Assembly: GCA_021772775.1 (NCBI GenBank)
Contig: JAJFLH010000023.1
Location: 1 to 64,000, forward strand
Reading direction: 5' to 3'
DNA length: 64,000 nucleotides
From: Mariprofundus sp.
GTDB taxonomy: Bacteria > Pseudomonadota > Zetaproteobacteria > Mariprofundales > Mariprofundaceae
Part shown: positions 9,205-19,460 of the stretch, in pieces
Layout: every line of letters begins with the position of its first letter
Position numbering within the stretch: position 1 is the first letter of the stretch
Position numbers and translations under genes: made by a program
Notes under the pieces: generated by a model
What the model was told of the DNA's origin: nothing
Seen by the model: only the letters and a program-made list of their open reading frames with translations
The model's database searches: none

Positions 9205-10008
9205 TTAGTCCTGATTAGCCTGATTCTGGTCACTCCGCTGCTTCTTTTTACGTTTCAATTTACGAGCCTGCCGCAATTGCGCCAAACGTCTGTTCTGCCA
9301 CAAACTCATCAGTGGACCATGTAGACAATAAGCCAGCATAATAGTGAAAGGTACACGGTATGGATCATAAGCAAGCAGTGCGACAAGTGCGACTATAATC
9401 AACAAAACACTGCTTGAACGACGCTGTTTCAGATCAATATCTTTGCCTGATACAAAACGGACATTACTCACCATCAACCATGATAAAAACACCGAGAAAC
9501 CTAACCACAACCACGGTGAGGGTTCAAATCTGGCATCAACATGATAAAGCACTGCTAAAGCGATCAACAGGGCCGCGCCAGGTGTAGGCAACCCCTGGAA
9601 ATAGCGTTTATCCTGTACGTCCAGCTTAGTATTAAATCGAGCCAAACGAATCGCGGCACAAGCCACTAAAAAGAATCCACCCAGCCATGATAACCTATGT
9701 AGGTCTGGCCCTAGGTGCACCAGAGCCCAAAAATAGACTAGGATGGCTGGTGCCACACCAAATGAGAGCATGTCGCAAAGCGAATCATATTCTGCACCAA
9801 AGTCTGTTTCCGCATGCAAAAGACGAGCCACACGCCCATCCAGTATATCAAATACAGCAGCAGCAAGAATAGCCCAGGCTGCTATTTCGAAGTTACCCTG
9901 GATCGATGCGATTAATGAGTAAAAACCAGCAAACAAGCCCATGGTAGTAAACAGGCTTGGTAGCAGATAAACGCCACGCTCAGCTACTTTGCTTTTAAAC
10001 TTCGGCAT
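9205..10008 (-). CDS. pssA: CDP-diacylglycerol--serine O-phosphatidyltransferase
   Basis: Integral membrane enzyme making phosphatidylserine, the substrate of the adjacent Psd. The CDP-alcohol phosphotransferase motif is intact: DGRVAR, then the spaced G and two D residues in FGAEYDSLCD, at about residues 56-79. Several hydrophobic helices follow and the C-terminus is a Lys/Arg-rich tail. The start chosen is the ATG at 10008 (MPKFKSKVAERGVYLLPSL, 267 residues), overlapping the psd end by 14 bases; a TTG 33 bases upstream is less likely. This is the PssA type with membrane helices rather than the soluble E. coli type. Confidence 0.94.
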   Translation of the reverse strand: MPKFKSKVAERGVYLLPSLFTTMGLFAGFYSLIASIQGNFEIAAWAILAAAVFDILDGRVARLLHAETDFGAEYDSLCDMLSFGVAPAILVYFWALVHLGPDLHRLSWLGGFFLVACAAIRLARFNTKLDVQDKRYFQGLPTPGAALLIALAVLYHVDARFEPSPWLWLGFSVFLSWLMVSNVRFVSGKDIDLKQRRSSSVLLIIVALVALLAYDPYRVPFTIMLAYCLHGPLMSLWQNRRLAQLRQARKLKRKKKQRSDQNQANQD

Positions 10009-10678
10009 CTGACACAACTTCTTGTTTACGCTGACGAGCAATAATACTTAAACCAGCACTTACTTTATCACCGACGGTGACATTCAAGACATAATCAGCA
10101 GGAATTTCGCAATTCACCCGTGACCCAAAACGGATCATACCAATACGCTCCCCTGCCGCTAGCTGATCACCAACGCTCACATAAGAGACAATACGACGAG
10201 CAACGAGACCTGAAATCTGAGTGAACGATATCTTGCTGCCGTTATCACACTCCATTTCGAAACGGTTACGTTCATTCTCTTCACTGGCATGATCAAAATC
10301 GGCATTTACAAATTTACCAGGGATATAATCCATCGCACTGATACGCCCTGCCATAGGTGCTCTGTTTACATGCACATCAAACACATTCATAAAAATATCA
10401 ACACGCTGGTGCCCCTCTTCCATCATCTCGGCACGGATCACTTTGCCATTGGCTGGAGAGATAAACAGATCATCTCCCAGAGGCATATCATGATTGGGGT
10501 CGCGGAAAAAATTCAGCAGGAACAGCAGCAGAATAAGTAGAACAGTTGAGACTACTGTCCAGCAGGCGATATAAGAGACCACAAGCAAGATGGCGGTTGG
10601 AACAATAAATGGCCAACCTTCTGGTGCGAATGGAATCTTGCCGCGAGCCCTACCGGGAATTGGGAGTTCTTTTGTCAT
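9995..10678 (-). CDS. psd: Phosphatidylserine decarboxylase proenzyme (short form)
   Basis: Makes phosphatidylethanolamine from phosphatidylserine. At 227 residues it belongs to the short Psd class. Two hydrophobic stretches near residues 24-60 anchor it to the membrane. The self-cleavage site is the serine in IRFGSRVNCEIP (about residue 186), which becomes the pyruvoyl group of the alpha chain. HVNRAPMAGRI lies in the conserved core. It overlaps pssA, consistent with one operon for PE synthesis. Bases 10679-10908 upstream hold no recognisable gene. Confidence 0.95.
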   Translation of the reverse strand: MTKELPIPGRARGKIPFAPEGWPFIVPTAILLVVSYIACWTVVSTVLLILLLFLLNFFRDPNHDMPLGDDLFISPANGKVIRAEMMEEGHQRVDIFMNVFDVHVNRAPMAGRISAMDYIPGKFVNADFDHASEENERNRFEMECDNGSKISFTQISGLVARRIVSYVSVGDQLAAGERIGMIRFGSRVNCEIPADYVLNVTVGDKVSAGLSIIARQRKQEVVSDAEV

Positions 10679-10908
10679 CTGGCAACACTAAGAGTTTGTC
10701 GGACTGATGGGAATAGCACCATTGCTCAGCCTATTATGATTGTGCCTAAATCATCGCATAAGATGATTCAGAACATCCCTATTCTTCACGCTCGGGCTAC
10801 AACAATTCCGATTAAGCAGATAGTGAGTCAGCTTACTATTTATATTGCATACAGCCTGCAACAGAAGCTAACAAGCCAGTTCAACAGAGTGAAACTAAAT
10901 AACGTAAA

Positions 10909-11556
10909 TCATTGATGAAATGTTTTCCCTAGGAGGAAAAACTCAGATGATGTTTTACGGCTGGCAGCTGGTTTAATGTTTTTAATTTTTTTGAATGAAG
11001 TGCCAAGATCACGACGGAATCCATCATAGCCTTCGCCCATAAATGTTTTCATCAACAGATCACCATCAGGGCGCAAATATTGACGCGCAAAATGTAAGGT
11101 CATTTCATTCAGGCCGATCATACGCATCTGATCAACCAGCTTATTACCACTCATTTCTGGAGCCATATCGGAAACGACCAAGTCAACTGCCCTACCCTTT
11201 AGCGCCTCAGCCAGAGCCTTTTGTCCGGCAGGCGAATCAAAATCAGCCTGGATCAAGGTTACACCGTTAATTGGGTTGAGTGGCAACAGATCAATACCAA
11301 TAACCAGCCCTTCCCGACCGACATATTTGGCCAGTTCCACACTCCAGGAGCCCGGTGCACAGCCCAGATCAATGACCACGCTGTTTCTCTTGATCTTCAA
11401 ACCATGTTTTTCATTATCGAGAATTTCAGTTAATTTAAATGCAGCCCGAGATCGTTTTCCCTCACGCTGTGCCTGTTTAACATGCGGATCGTTCGCATGG
11501 CGTTGAAACCAGGCAGAGGTTTTGCGATCGGATTTACTTTTTGATGACATTCCCAT
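10909..11556 (-). CDS. rlmE: 23S rRNA 2'-O-ribose methyltransferase (U2552)
   Basis: FtsJ/RrmJ family methyltransferase acting on the A-loop of 23S rRNA late in 50S assembly. The 215 residues include SRAAFKLTEI with the catalytic lysine, the SAM motif VIDLGCAPGSWS at about residues 61-72, DLVVSDMAPEMSGN with the catalytic aspartate, and a late lysine in DLLMKTFMGEG. An AAAGGG ribosome site lies 9 bases before the ATG. It appears to be a single-gene unit here; ftsH does not follow. Confidence 0.96.
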   Translation of the reverse strand: MGMSSKSKSDRKTSAWFQRHANDPHVKQAQREGKRSRAAFKLTEILDNEKHGLKIKRNSVVIDLGCAPGSWSVELAKYVGREGLVIGIDLLPLNPINGVTLIQADFDSPAGQKALAEALKGRAVDLVVSDMAPEMSGNKLVDQMRMIGLNEMTLHFARQYLRPDGDLLMKTFMGEGYDGFRRDLGTSFKKIKNIKPAASRKTSSEFFLLGKTFHQ

Positions 11557-11628
11557 GTGTTTATACCCTTTAACCTAAGAGTTATTCAGATTGCTATGGT
11601 TTCCCTAATAGCTGTGTTGAATAGTGAA

Positions 11629-12399
11629 TTATTCTTTCATTCTCCAGCCAATCAACCACAGATACCAGCACGCGACAATGGTCAGCACTGTCGTAGCAAT
11701 CACGACGGCCATAGATGCATAGGGGTCGGTGTCCCCTATACCTAGAAAACCATAGCGAAAACCATCAGTCAGATAGAAGAACGGATTGGCATCATTTACC
11801 CGCTGCCAAAACTCTGGCAGCTGTTTAACCGAATAAAACACGCCAGAAAGGAAGGTTAAGGGCAAAATAACAAAGTTCGTCACCATGGCGATATTATCAA
11901 AATCCTTGGCCCACATACCCGCAATCAAACCCAATCCCCCCATGATAATACTGGCACAGAGGCCATAAAGAAGAATAATGCCTAGATGCAGCACAGAGAT
12001 ACCTACAAAAGGAGATAAAACAGCAAGAAAAACCACTGCTACAACGAGCGCACGCACAACTGCGGCAGCCAGGAAGGCCAACACAACTTCAATCGCCGAT
12101 AGCGGTGCCATCAACAGATAAATATGCATCCCCATCACCTTGCCCATAATCATCGAGCTTGATGTATTGGCAAAAGCATTTTGCATCATGGCCATCATCG
12201 CCAAACCGGGCACCAGAAAGGTGAAATAATCCACATCTAAACCAGGCACCTGTCGCTCACCCATGGCATAACGAAAAATCAGCAGATAGAGGATGGCAGT
12301 TAATGCAGGCGTCACGATGGTTTGCATTTTCACTTTGAGAAAACGGCGAACTTCACGTGAAAACAGTGTCCAGCAACCGCGCAAATTCATGTTACTCAT
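11629..12399 (-). CDS. ABC-2 type transporter permease
   Basis: A 256-residue membrane protein with about six hydrophobic segments, typical of ABC-2 exporters (NodJ/YadH-like). The N-terminal amphipathic stretch TLFSREVRRFLKVKMQT precedes the first helix, and FLSGVFYSVKQLPEFWQ is the family-type loop before the last helices. It overlaps the ATPase gene by four bases (ATGA), so the two form one exporter. The substrate is unknown. Confidence 0.9.
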   Translation of the reverse strand: MSNMNLRGCWTLFSREVRRFLKVKMQTIVTPALTAILYLLIFRYAMGERQVPGLDVDYFTFLVPGLAMMAMMQNAFANTSSSMIMGKVMGMHIYLLMAPLSAIEVVLAFLAAAVVRALVVAVVFLAVLSPFVGISVLHLGIILLYGLCASIIMGGLGLIAGMWAKDFDNIAMVTNFVILPLTFLSGVFYSVKQLPEFWQRVNDANPFFYLTDGFRYGFLGIGDTDPYASMAVVIATTVLTIVACWYLWLIGWRMKE

Positions 12400-13337
12400 G
12401 CTATTTCCCGGCTCTTTTTCTTGGTAAGTCGCAAAAACACATCTTCCAGATCTTCCGAGCGTACACCTGCATCATGAGGTGGCCCGAAACGCTCAACAGC
12501 CGCCTGATAGGCAATATGAAATGTAGATTGTCCATCTGTCGATCTACCCAGCTCCAAACATATGCCTGTATCAGTTGCACGCGGTTTATAGGCATACAGA
12601 GCTAGCTTATCCTCTTCAGATAAGGTCAATTGTTTACCGTAATTCATCCATAAATAAGAGGAGCCTACTTGCTGCATCAATTCGTGCATCGGCTGAGCTT
12701 TAATCACTCTACCCTGATCAATGATAGCAACGTGATCACATAACTCTTCCGCTTCATCCAGATAATGCGTGGTGAGTAAAATAGTCGTCCCTGCCGCATT
12801 CAGTTCACGCATAAAGTCCCACAAACGGCGACGTAACTCCACATCAACACCTGCGGTTGGTTCATCCAAAATCACTAACTTAGGTTTATGCACCAAAGCT
12901 TGCGCCACAAGCAGACGCCGCCGCATGCCACCAGAGAGTTGGCGTGTATTCTTACCAACATGAGCACTTAACTCCAAACGATCCAGCAGCTCATCAATCC
13001 ATGCATAATCCGGCTTGCATCCAAATAGCCCAGAGGTAAATGCAAGCACTTCACGCGGCGTAAAGAAGGGATCAAAAGCCACTTCCTGAGGCACCACACC
13101 CACTTGTCGTTTACACCAGTTACGCTCTTCAAAAAGATCATGCCCAAGCAGACAAGTCGAGCCACCGCTAGGGCGTACTGTATCTGCGAGAATATTAATC
13201 AGTGTGCTCTTACCCGCCCCGTTTGGCCCCAGCAATGCAAAGAATGAACCTTTAGGCACACTCAAAGAGACATCGTGCAATGCTACATTGCCGTTATCAT
13301 AAACCTTGTTTAAGCCTGTGATTTCAAGCGCAGTCAT
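12396..13337 (-). CDS. ABC transporter ATP-binding protein (ABC-2 partner)
   Basis: A 313-residue ATPase with Walker A GPNGAGKST, signature LSGGMRRR, Walker B LVILDEPTAGVD and switch histidine in LLTTHYLDEA. The extra C-terminal region of about 90 residues is typical of the YadG/NodI-type group. It is coupled by overlap to the permease downstream. Known relatives export polysaccharides, lipids or drugs, and nothing in the neighbourhood points to one of these. Confidence 0.92.
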   Translation of the reverse strand: MTALEITGLNKVYDNGNVALHDVSLSVPKGSFFALLGPNGAGKSTLINILADTVRPSGGSTCLLGHDLFEERNWCKRQVGVVPQEVAFDPFFTPREVLAFTSGLFGCKPDYAWIDELLDRLELSAHVGKNTRQLSGGMRRRLLVAQALVHKPKLVILDEPTAGVDVELRRRLWDFMRELNAAGTTILLTTHYLDEAEELCDHVAIIDQGRVIKAQPMHELMQQVGSSYLWMNYGKQLTLSEEDKLALYAYKPRATDTGICLELGRSTDGQSTFHIAYQAAVERFGPPHDAGVRSEDLEDVFLRLTKKKSREIA

Positions 13338-13364
13338 TGGACGGCAGCATGATTTAAGACAGGA

Positions 13365-13394
13365 TAAAAAAACGGAGCCCTAAGACTCCGTTTA
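13365..13394 (-). terminator. Terminator after erpA
   Basis: On the minus strand AAACGGAG pairs with CTCCGTTT and is followed by a T-rich run. It lies about 30 bases beyond the erpA stop and just ahead of the ABC ATPase start. Confidence 0.75.
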
Positions 13395-13421
13395 GAAAAG
13401 CATTGCTGTTGATGGAAAGGC

Positions 13422-13784
13422 TTAATAACCAGCATTAGCGCAGCCACCGCCACCAGTTTCAGAAGGGGTAAATGACTTACCACAACCACATGTCGAGCCA
13501 GCATTAGGATTGCGAATCACAAATGATTCACCTTGTACTGAGGTCTGATAATCAATTTCAGCACCGTTGAGCATCTCCATGCTCATTTGATCCACCAGCA
13601 GTTTCACACCATGGTTTTCAACAACCGTATCATTGTCATTGATCTTATCATCAAACGTAAAACCATATTGGAAGCCCGAACAACCACCACCGGAAACAAA
13701 CACGCGTAAATTCAGCCTATCTTCCTCTTTTTCCAACAAGCCCTGTACTTTCTGAGCAGCTGCTTCTGTTAATGCTACGGCCAT
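13422..13784 (-). CDS. erpA: Iron-sulfur cluster insertion protein ErpA (A-type carrier)
   Basis: A-type carrier that passes [2Fe-2S] or [4Fe-4S] clusters to apo-proteins. The three conserved cysteines are present in [11 protein letters not shown] and STCGCGKSF. The start used is the ATG that follows GAGG by 8 bases ([13 protein letters not shown], 120 residues). The protein runs about a dozen residues beyond the usual CGCG end, including a fourth cysteine in [10 protein letters not shown], which is unusual. ErpA fits better than IscA because no isc genes are nearby, but the two are hard to separate by eye. Confidence 0.88.
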   Translation of the reverse strand: MAVALTEAAAQKVQGLLEKEEDRLNLRVFVSGGGCSGFQYGFTFDDKINDNDTVVENHGVKLLVDQMSMEMLNGAEIDYQTSVQGESFVIRNPNAGSTCGCGKSFTPSETGGGGCANAGY

Positions 13785-14076
13785 TGTTAACACCTCACTT
13801 TATACCTGAGCGCAATCATCGGGTATAAAGCAAACAATGGCAAATGTAGACTGAATGACTCCAATTCAAAAAGCCCCCAGCTTATTACTATTTATGTCAA
13901 GTCAGTTGCCATAAAACCATGAAATATTCACACAATGTGGATTGAATCAATAACCCCCGCTCACTCTATTTAGGAAAACTTAAAGGGACACATTATTATT
14001 CGTAGCCTGTAATATTGAATGTGATAGTCGCTTTCGAGATGATCTAGAGTTCAATATCGCCTTTTTCATCAATTAT

Positions 14077-14104
14077 TTGACACCCTTAAATAGTGACATA
14101 TATA
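14077..14104 (+). promoter_or_regulatory. Strong sigma70-type promoter for the monohaem cytochrome c
   Basis: TTGACA (14077-14082) and TATAAT (14099-14104) are both perfect consensus with a 16-base spacer. The cytochrome ATG follows at 14136. The rest of the 351-base gap from 13785 is AT-rich and shows nothing else. Confidence 0.8.
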
Positions 14105-14135
14105 ATATGGGTATTATAAATACCCTCTCAGGAGC

Positions 14136-14522
14136 ATGACATTGAAAAAGACGTTGATGATCATATCTGCTACAGCTTTGTTAATGAGCGGCATTACTGC
14201 AGCTGAAGCAAAAGATAATAAACAAGCAGACCCACAAGATAGATGTACGATATGCCATACCGTTAACGAAGGTGGCAAAAGGAAGATTGGCCCTAATCTA
14301 TTTGGCATTATGGGTAAAGAAGCAGGCACATCTAAAGGCTTTAAATATGGAAGCTACCTGAAAGAGTCTAATTTTGTCTGGGATGAAGTGAATATGCGAG
14401 CCTGGATAAAAGACTCTAGAGGTGTAGCTACAGCTGCTGGGCTAAAAACCAGAATGATCTCACAAAAGTACAAAGATTCTGAAGCAGATGCGGTTATCGA
14501 GTTTCTGAAGAGTCTCAAATAA
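14136..14522 (+). CDS. Periplasmic monohaem cytochrome c (class I)
   Basis: A 128-residue protein with a Sec signal peptide (MTLKKTLMIISATALLMSG, cleavage after AEA near residue 25) and one haem site CTICH. GPNLFGIMGKEAG after the haem site is typical of c2/c552-like class I cytochromes, and the methionine in LKTRMISQ is the likely sixth ligand. It is probably a small soluble electron shuttle. It sits alone between a consensus promoter and a strong terminator, which suggests high, constitutive expression. The start follows CAGGAGC. Confidence 0.9.
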   Translation: MTLKKTLMIISATALLMSGITAAEAKDNKQADPQDRCTICHTVNEGGKRKIGPNLFGIMGKEAGTSKGFKYGSYLKESNFVWDEVNMRAWIKDSRGVATAAGLKTRMISQKYKDSEADAVIEFLKSLK

Positions 14523-14540
14523 TCATTTACTCTAATGTTT

Positions 14541-14569
14541 AAAGGCGGCCTTTTGGGCCGCCTTTTTTT
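14541..14569 (+). terminator. Terminator after the cytochrome c gene
   Basis: AAAGGCGGCC pairs with GGCCGCCTTT around a short loop, followed by seven Ts on the plus strand. Confidence 0.9.
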
Positions 14570-14608
14570 ATGCTGTAATCACAGAGCTATTACTCTGCTT
14601 ATTCGCAG

Positions 14609-15421
14609 CTATTCATTCAGCCCGAGCACATTCTGCATATCATACCAACCCTTGTTTTGATCGGATAACCAGCCAGCAGCACGTACTGCACCGCGTGCAA
14701 AAACCATACGGTCAGAAGCGATATGATTGATTTCAATGCGTTCTTCATCGGCAATGAACATCGCTTGATGCTCACCCACAATATTACCACCTCGTACTAC
14801 GGAAAAGCCGATAGAGCCTGATTCACGAGCGCCTGTAATACCTTCACGCGATAACACAGCCACATCATCCAGATTTACCCCACGGCCAGAAGCCAGAGAC
14901 TTACCCATCGCTAAAGCAGTACCACTGGGTGCATCCACTTTGTGTTTATGGTGTGCCTCATAAATTTCGGCATCGTAATCGTTACCAAGAATCTGAGCTG
15001 ATTTCTCGATCAGATTCAACGCCAGATTAACACCAACGGAATAGTTGGCAGCCATCACTACCGGTGAATTCGATAATGTCTCATGCAGCTGCTGTGACTG
15101 CTCAGCACTAAAACCGGTTGTGCCAATAACAATCGCCATCCCTTTCTCTGCAACAAAAGCAGCATGCGCCAATGTTGCTACTGGAGCGGTAAAATCAATC
15201 ACCAGATCAGCTTCAGCACAGGCTTGAATCTGATCGACTATCGCCACACCACATCGATCCACACCAGCTAGTTCACCCGCATCACGTCCAACAAATTCAG
15301 AACCTGCACGTTCAGTTGCCCCTACCAACACGGCGCTGGAACTTTCTGCTACCGCACGCACCAGCATGCGCCCCATGCGCCCCGATGCACCGACGATAAT
15401 AATTCGTGCATGCTCACTCAT
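14609..15421 (-). CDS. dapB: 4-hydroxy-tetrahydrodipicolinate reductase
   Basis: Reduces the DapA product in the lysine/diaminopimelate pathway, giving both protein lysine and peptidoglycan precursor. The N-terminal Rossmann motif is [34 protein letters not shown] is the substrate-binding and catalytic signature. The 270-residue length is normal. It overlaps the dnaJ stop by four bases, so it is the last gene of the grpE-dnaK-dnaJ-dapB run and may be partly heat-induced. dnaJ-dapB adjacency is seen in other proteobacteria. Confidence 0.96.
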   Translation of the reverse strand: MSEHARIIIVGASGRMGRMLVRAVAESSSAVLVGATERAGSEFVGRDAGELAGVDRCGVAIVDQIQACAEADLVIDFTAPVATLAHAAFVAEKGMAIVIGTTGFSAEQSQQLHETLSNSPVVMAANYSVGVNLALNLIEKSAQILGNDYDAEIYEAHHKHKVDAPSGTALAMGKSLASGRGVNLDDVAVLSREGITGARESGSIGFSVVRGGNIVGEHQAMFIADEERIEINHIASDRMVFARGAVRAAGWLSDQNKGWYDMQNVLGLNE

Positions 15422-16578
15422 GATTTTTTATTCTCATTGGAGAGTTCATCCCAGGCGTCCTTCACTTTACCTAGGAATGAGGAACGTTCCGGATACACAT
15501 CATCACCCGTTTCATTGGCAAATTCGCGCAGCAGCTGTTTCTGGCGTGAACTCATTTTCTTAGGTACGGCAATTTGAACACGCACATATAGATCACCTTT
15601 CTGAGTACCTGCACGCACATCCAACACACCATGACCACGCAAACGGAACACACGTCCTGCTTCGGTGCCGGCTGGAATCTTGATTTTAACCTTACCACTT
15701 AATGTTGGAGCATCCACATCTGCACCCAATGTCGCCTGCGGAAATGTTACCGGCATAGTGCAGTGTAGATCCGCACCTTCGCGTTCGAAGATAGCATGCT
15801 CTTTCAGGCTAATGACCACATACAGATCACCAGCAGGACTACCATGCTGTCCCGCTTCACCTTCACCAGTTACACGTACCTGAGCGCCGTCATAAACACC
15901 CGCAGGAACTTTAATCTTAAGTTTCTTGGTAACTTTATTGCGCCCTGCTCCACCGCAATCGACACATGGTGATTCAATTCGGGTACCAGCACCATGACAT
16001 GTTGGACAGGTACGACGCACCGCGAAAAATCCCTGCTGCATCTGCACCTGGCCATGGCCACCACAGGTATTACATGGCACAGGATTAGATCCCGGCTTTG
16101 CGCCTGAACCTCTACATGTACCGCATGATTCATGTTTTGGAACTTTCAATTCAACTTCGCGACCACTGGCAGCTTCTTCAAGTGTCATATTAAGATTGTA
16201 ACGCAGATCTGCGCCACGCGCTGAACGGCCTCCGCCACCACCAAAACCGAACATATCACCAAACACATCACCGAACATGTCGCCAAAGTCACGGAAAGCA
16301 TTGGAATCCTGAGCACCACCACGACCCCAGAAATCTTGCATCTGATCATCGACACCGGCATGACCATACTGATTATATCGCGCACGTTTATTCTCGTCGG
16401 TCAGCACTTCGTAAGCTTCTGTCACTTCACGGAAACTCTCCGCCGCCGCTTTATCATCCGGATTACGATCCGGATGGTATTTCATAGCAAGCTTACGATA
16501 AGCTCGTTTGATGGTGTTGGCATCGGCATCTTTGGCTACACCTAACACTTCATAATAATCGCGTTTGGACACAGTCAC
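15418..16578 (-). CDS. dnaJ: Chaperone DnaJ (Hsp40)
   Basis: Co-chaperone that delivers substrates to DnaK and stimulates its ATPase. The J domain with HPD (KYHPDRNP) spans residues 1-70, followed by a G/F-rich linker ([13 protein letters not shown]). Four zinc-binding repeats follow: [24 protein letters not shown] and CVDCGGAG. The C-terminal substrate-binding domains complete 386 residues. It is separated from dnaK by about 190 bases containing an inverted repeat pair and a hairpin with a short T-run, so expression may be lower than dnaK. Confidence 0.98.
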   Translation of the reverse strand: MTVSKRDYYEVLGVAKDADANTIKRAYRKLAMKYHPDRNPDDKAAAESFREVTEAYEVLTDENKRARYNQYGHAGVDDQMQDFWGRGGAQDSNAFRDFGDMFGDVFGDMFGFGGGGGRSARGADLRYNLNMTLEEAASGREVELKVPKHESCGTCRGSGAKPGSNPVPCNTCGGHGQVQMQQGFFAVRRTCPTCHGAGTRIESPCVDCGGAGRNKVTKKLKIKVPAGVYDGAQVRVTGEGEAGQHGSPAGDLYVVISLKEHAIFEREGADLHCTMPVTFPQATLGADVDAPTLSGKVKIKIPAGTEAGRVFRLRGHGVLDVRAGTQKGDLYVRVQIAVPKKMSSRQKQLLREFANETGDDVYPERSSFLGKVKDAWDELSNENKKS

Positions 16579-16604
16579 TCCCTACTAAAACTACTCAAAA
16601 CTTT

Positions 16605-16690
16605 TTAATGCAGAGCTCACAAAGGCCGCAGTGGAAAAGCATCTGTTGTTTGCCTTTCCTCTGCGGCCTCTGAGCCCTCTGCGGTGAAAA
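16605..16690. repeat. Inverted pair of the CACCGCAGAG-type repeat between dnaK and dnaJ
   Basis: One arm reads GCAGAGCTCACAAAGGCCGC and continues into AGTGGAAA. The other reads TTTCCTCTGCGGCCTCTGAG and ends in CCTCTGCGGTGAA. The arms are largely complementary, so the segment can fold into a long imperfect hairpin in the dnaK-dnaJ transcript. Confidence 0.6.
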
Positions 16691-16709
16691 CATATTACGT
16701 TTAAACGTG

Positions 16710-16742
16710 AAAAGGAGCGGCAGACCTTAAGCCCCCCGCTCC
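16710..16742 (-). terminator. Hairpin with short T-run after dnaK
   Basis: On the minus strand GGAGCGG pairs with CCGCTCC, followed by four Ts. This looks like a partial terminator that would reduce read-through from dnaK into dnaJ-dapB. Confidence 0.55.
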
Positions 16743-16765
16743 TCTCACCTTACTATTTTTATACC

Positions 16766-18724
16766 TTACTTTTTATTGCTGTCATCCACCACTTCGGCAT
16801 CGACGATCTCTGCATCTTGAGCAGTTTTAGCCTTATTACTACCGGCAGTAGCACTATCAGCTGCTCCCGAATCAGAGGCCCCCATATCAGGACCACCTTC
16901 AGCACCCGCCTGTTCCTGCTGCATCTCCTGATAAATCGCTTCACCCAGCTTCTGTGACTTTTCAGCCAGTTTCTCTTCAGCTGCTGCGATTGTTGCAGCA
17001 TCGCCGCCTTCAATGGCTGTTTTAAGTTCTGCTAGTGCATCTTCGATCTCTTTGCGGGTAGCTTCATCAACTTTATCACCATGTTCTTTCAGTGATTTTT
17101 CAGTCGAATAAACCAGCGCATCAGCACGATTTTTCGCTTCAATCTGCTCTTTCAGTTCCTTATCTGATTCAGCATTGGCTTCCGCGTCCTGTTTCATGCG
17201 TTCAATCTCTTCTTCAGAAAGACCTGAACCGGACTCAATACGAATCGAAGTCTCTTTACCCGTACCTTTATCCTTGGCGTGTACATGAATAATACCATTG
17301 GCATCAATATCAAACGTCACTTCAATCTGCGGCATGCCGCGAGCTGCAGGTGCAATACCTTCGAGATTGAACAGGCCCATCTCTTTGTTAGCAGAAAAGA
17401 GATCACGTTCACCCTGAGCAATCTTAATCGTAACAGCGGTCTGATTATCACCAGCAGTTGTATAAGTTTGGCTCTTTTTGGTTGGGATAGTGGTATTTTT
17501 CTCGATGATCTTATTGAACAGACCACCTTCAACTTCAATACCGAGTGACAATGGAGTTACATCAAGCAGCAGTACATCGGTAACGTCACCAGTTAATACT
17601 GCACCCTGAATCGCTGCGCCAATAGCAACAACTTCATCAGGATTCACACCTTTATGCGGCTCAGAGCCAAAGAATGACTGCACTTTTTCCTGCACCATCG
17701 GCATGCGAGTCTGACCACCAACCAGTACAACTTCATGAATATCAGAAGCTTTCACACCAGCATCTTTCAATGCCTGAGCACAAGGTTTCAATGAGGATTC
17801 AACCAGATCACCAACCAGACTTTCAAACTTGGCACGTGTCAGCTTGATCAACAGATGTTTAGGACCAGACGCATCGGCAGTGATAAATGGCAGGTTAACT
17901 TCAGTCTGCTGACTGGAAGAGAGTTCAATCTTGGCTTTTTCAGCCGCTTCTTTCAGACGCTGTAGAGCCAGTTTATCGGCCATCAAATCAACACCATTTT
18001 CTTTCTTAAACTCTTCAGCCAGATATTTGATCAACACCTGATCGAAATCTTCACCACCGAGGAAAGTATCACCGTTGGTCGCTTTTACTTCAAATACGCC
18101 ATCACCAATTTCAAGAACCGAAATATCAAATGTACCACCACCCAAATCGTAAACTGCGATCAGGTGATTCTCTTCAGTTTTATCCAAACCATACGCCAAT
18201 GCAGCCGCAGTTGGCTCATTCACAATACGCAGTACATTCAAGCCGGCAATCGCACCTGCATCTTTGGTAGCCTGACGCTGTGAGTCATTAAAGTAAGCCG
18301 GCACAGTAATAACCGCATCTTTAACATCTTCACCAAGATAATCTTCAGCAGTTTTCTTCATCTTCTGCAAAGTGATCGCAGAAACTTCCTGAGGGCTCAT
18401 CTTCTTGCCATCAGCTTCTACCCAGGCATCACCATTATCAGCGGCTACGATTGGGTAAGAGACCAACTCATGATGATGTTTAGTTTCAGCCGAATCAAAC
18501 TTACGACCAATCAGACGTTTCACTGCGTAAAAAGTACCATCTGGATTTGTTACCATCTGACGCTTCGCTGATGCACCAACCAGACGCTCGTCAGCTGCAA
18601 AGGCTACAATCGAAGGTGTGGTATTATCACCTTCCGAGTTAGGGATTACCTTTGCTTTACCGCCTTCCATCACGGACACACACGAGTTAGTGGTTCCGAG
18701 ATCAATTCCGATTACTTTTGCCAT
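16766..18724 (-). CDS. dnaK: Chaperone DnaK (Hsp70)
   Basis: ATP-dependent chaperone for folding and heat-shock recovery. Translation is taken from the ATG at 18724 ([16 protein letters not shown]), which is preceded by AGGAGAAGG; an upstream ATG would add ten residues and bury that ribosome site. The phosphate loop [12 protein letters not shown], the second loop [16 protein letters not shown], the linker [12 protein letters not shown] and the C-terminal tail [10 protein letters not shown] are all present. At 652 residues it is slightly longer than usual because of a Gly/Ala/Ser-rich insertion before the tail. Confidence 0.98.
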   Translation of the reverse strand: MAKVIGIDLGTTNSCVSVMEGGKAKVIPNSEGDNTTPSIVAFAADERLVGASAKRQMVTNPDGTFYAVKRLIGRKFDSAETKHHHELVSYPIVAADNGDAWVEADGKKMSPQEVSAITLQKMKKTAEDYLGEDVKDAVITVPAYFNDSQRQATKDAGAIAGLNVLRIVNEPTAAALAYGLDKTEENHLIAVYDLGGGTFDISVLEIGDGVFEVKATNGDTFLGGEDFDQVLIKYLAEEFKKENGVDLMADKLALQRLKEAAEKAKIELSSSQQTEVNLPFITADASGPKHLLIKLTRAKFESLVGDLVESSLKPCAQALKDAGVKASDIHEVVLVGGQTRMPMVQEKVQSFFGSEPHKGVNPDEVVAIGAAIQGAVLTGDVTDVLLLDVTPLSLGIEVEGGLFNKIIEKNTTIPTKKSQTYTTAGDNQTAVTIKIAQGERDLFSANKEMGLFNLEGIAPAARGMPQIEVTFDIDANGIIHVHAKDKGTGKETSIRIESGSGLSEEEIERMKQDAEANAESDKELKEQIEAKNRADALVYSTEKSLKEHGDKVDEATRKEIEDALAELKTAIEGGDAATIAAAEEKLAEKSQKLGEAIYQEMQQEQAGAEGGPDMGASDSGAADSATAGSNKAKTAQDAEIVDAEVVDDSNKK

Positions 18725-18830
18725 GTTTCCTTCTCCTAATTTACTATTTATCAATGTTTTATAAATATCTTATGTATCACTTTATGGGGGGACTCATTGT
18801 TAAATTCAACCCCTAGCCTCATTGTTTGAA

Positions 18831-19415
18831 TTATGCAGGCCCGCTGGAGACCAAAACCTTGGCTGGACGAATCAAACGACCGTGCAATGTATAACCTGCC
18901 ACATGCTGGGCAATAACAGTACCTTCTGGCTCAGGACTAGGCATCTGAGTTAAGGCTTCATGATGGTGTGGATCAAAAGCTTCACCAACAGCATCAATAC
19001 GAGCTACTTCAAATCGCTTCATCATCTCTTGCCAGCTATTTAGTGTAAGCTGCACGCCTTCACGTAGCGCCTCTTCATTACCGGCTTCTACTTCCAGTGC
19101 GCGCTCAAGATTGTCCACCACATCCAGTAAAGAGGTGGCAAATTTTTCAACACCAAATTTGTGTGCATCCGCAACTTCCCGCTGAGTACGTTTACGCAAA
19201 TTCATCATCTCAGCCTGCAAACGCAGTAATTGATCGTTTAAGTCACTAACCTTTGCCTCTGTCTGCTGTAAAGGATCGAGTTCAGGGGCTGCGGTGATTT
19301 CATCACCGTTCTCATCCAACTCTACGGCCTCATCTGAATGAGTCGCATCGTCGTCTACACTACTTTCATCCACATCTGTTTTAACTTCAGCCTCTTTCTT
19401 CTTTCTGCCTAACAC
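18831..19415 (-). CDS. grpE: Nucleotide exchange factor GrpE
   Basis: Promotes ADP release from DnaK. A GTG at 19415 lies 7 bases after a perfect GGAGG site, so the protein most likely begins MLGRKKKEAEV (194 residues); an ATG 18 bases upstream overlaps that site. An acidic, Lys-rich disordered N-terminus of about 60 residues precedes the long coiled coil with LRLQAEMMNLRKRTQREV. The beta domain ends with HVAGYTLHGRLIRPAKVLVS. It is first in a grpE-dnaK-dnaJ-dapB order, with no hrcA or CIRCE element upstream. Confidence 0.94.
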   Translation of the reverse strand: MLGRKKKEAEVKTDVDESSVDDDATHSDEAVELDENGDEITAAPELDPLQQTEAKVSDLNDQLLRLQAEMMNLRKRTQREVADAHKFGVEKFATSLLDVVDNLERALEVEAGNEEALREGVQLTLNSWQEMMKRFEVARIDAVGEAFDPHHHEALTQMPSPEPEGTVIAQHVAGYTLHGRLIRPAKVLVSSGPA

Positions 19416-19460
19416 TGCGATTCCTCCAAACATTCAAATTTAAGCTATCTGATTCCCCTT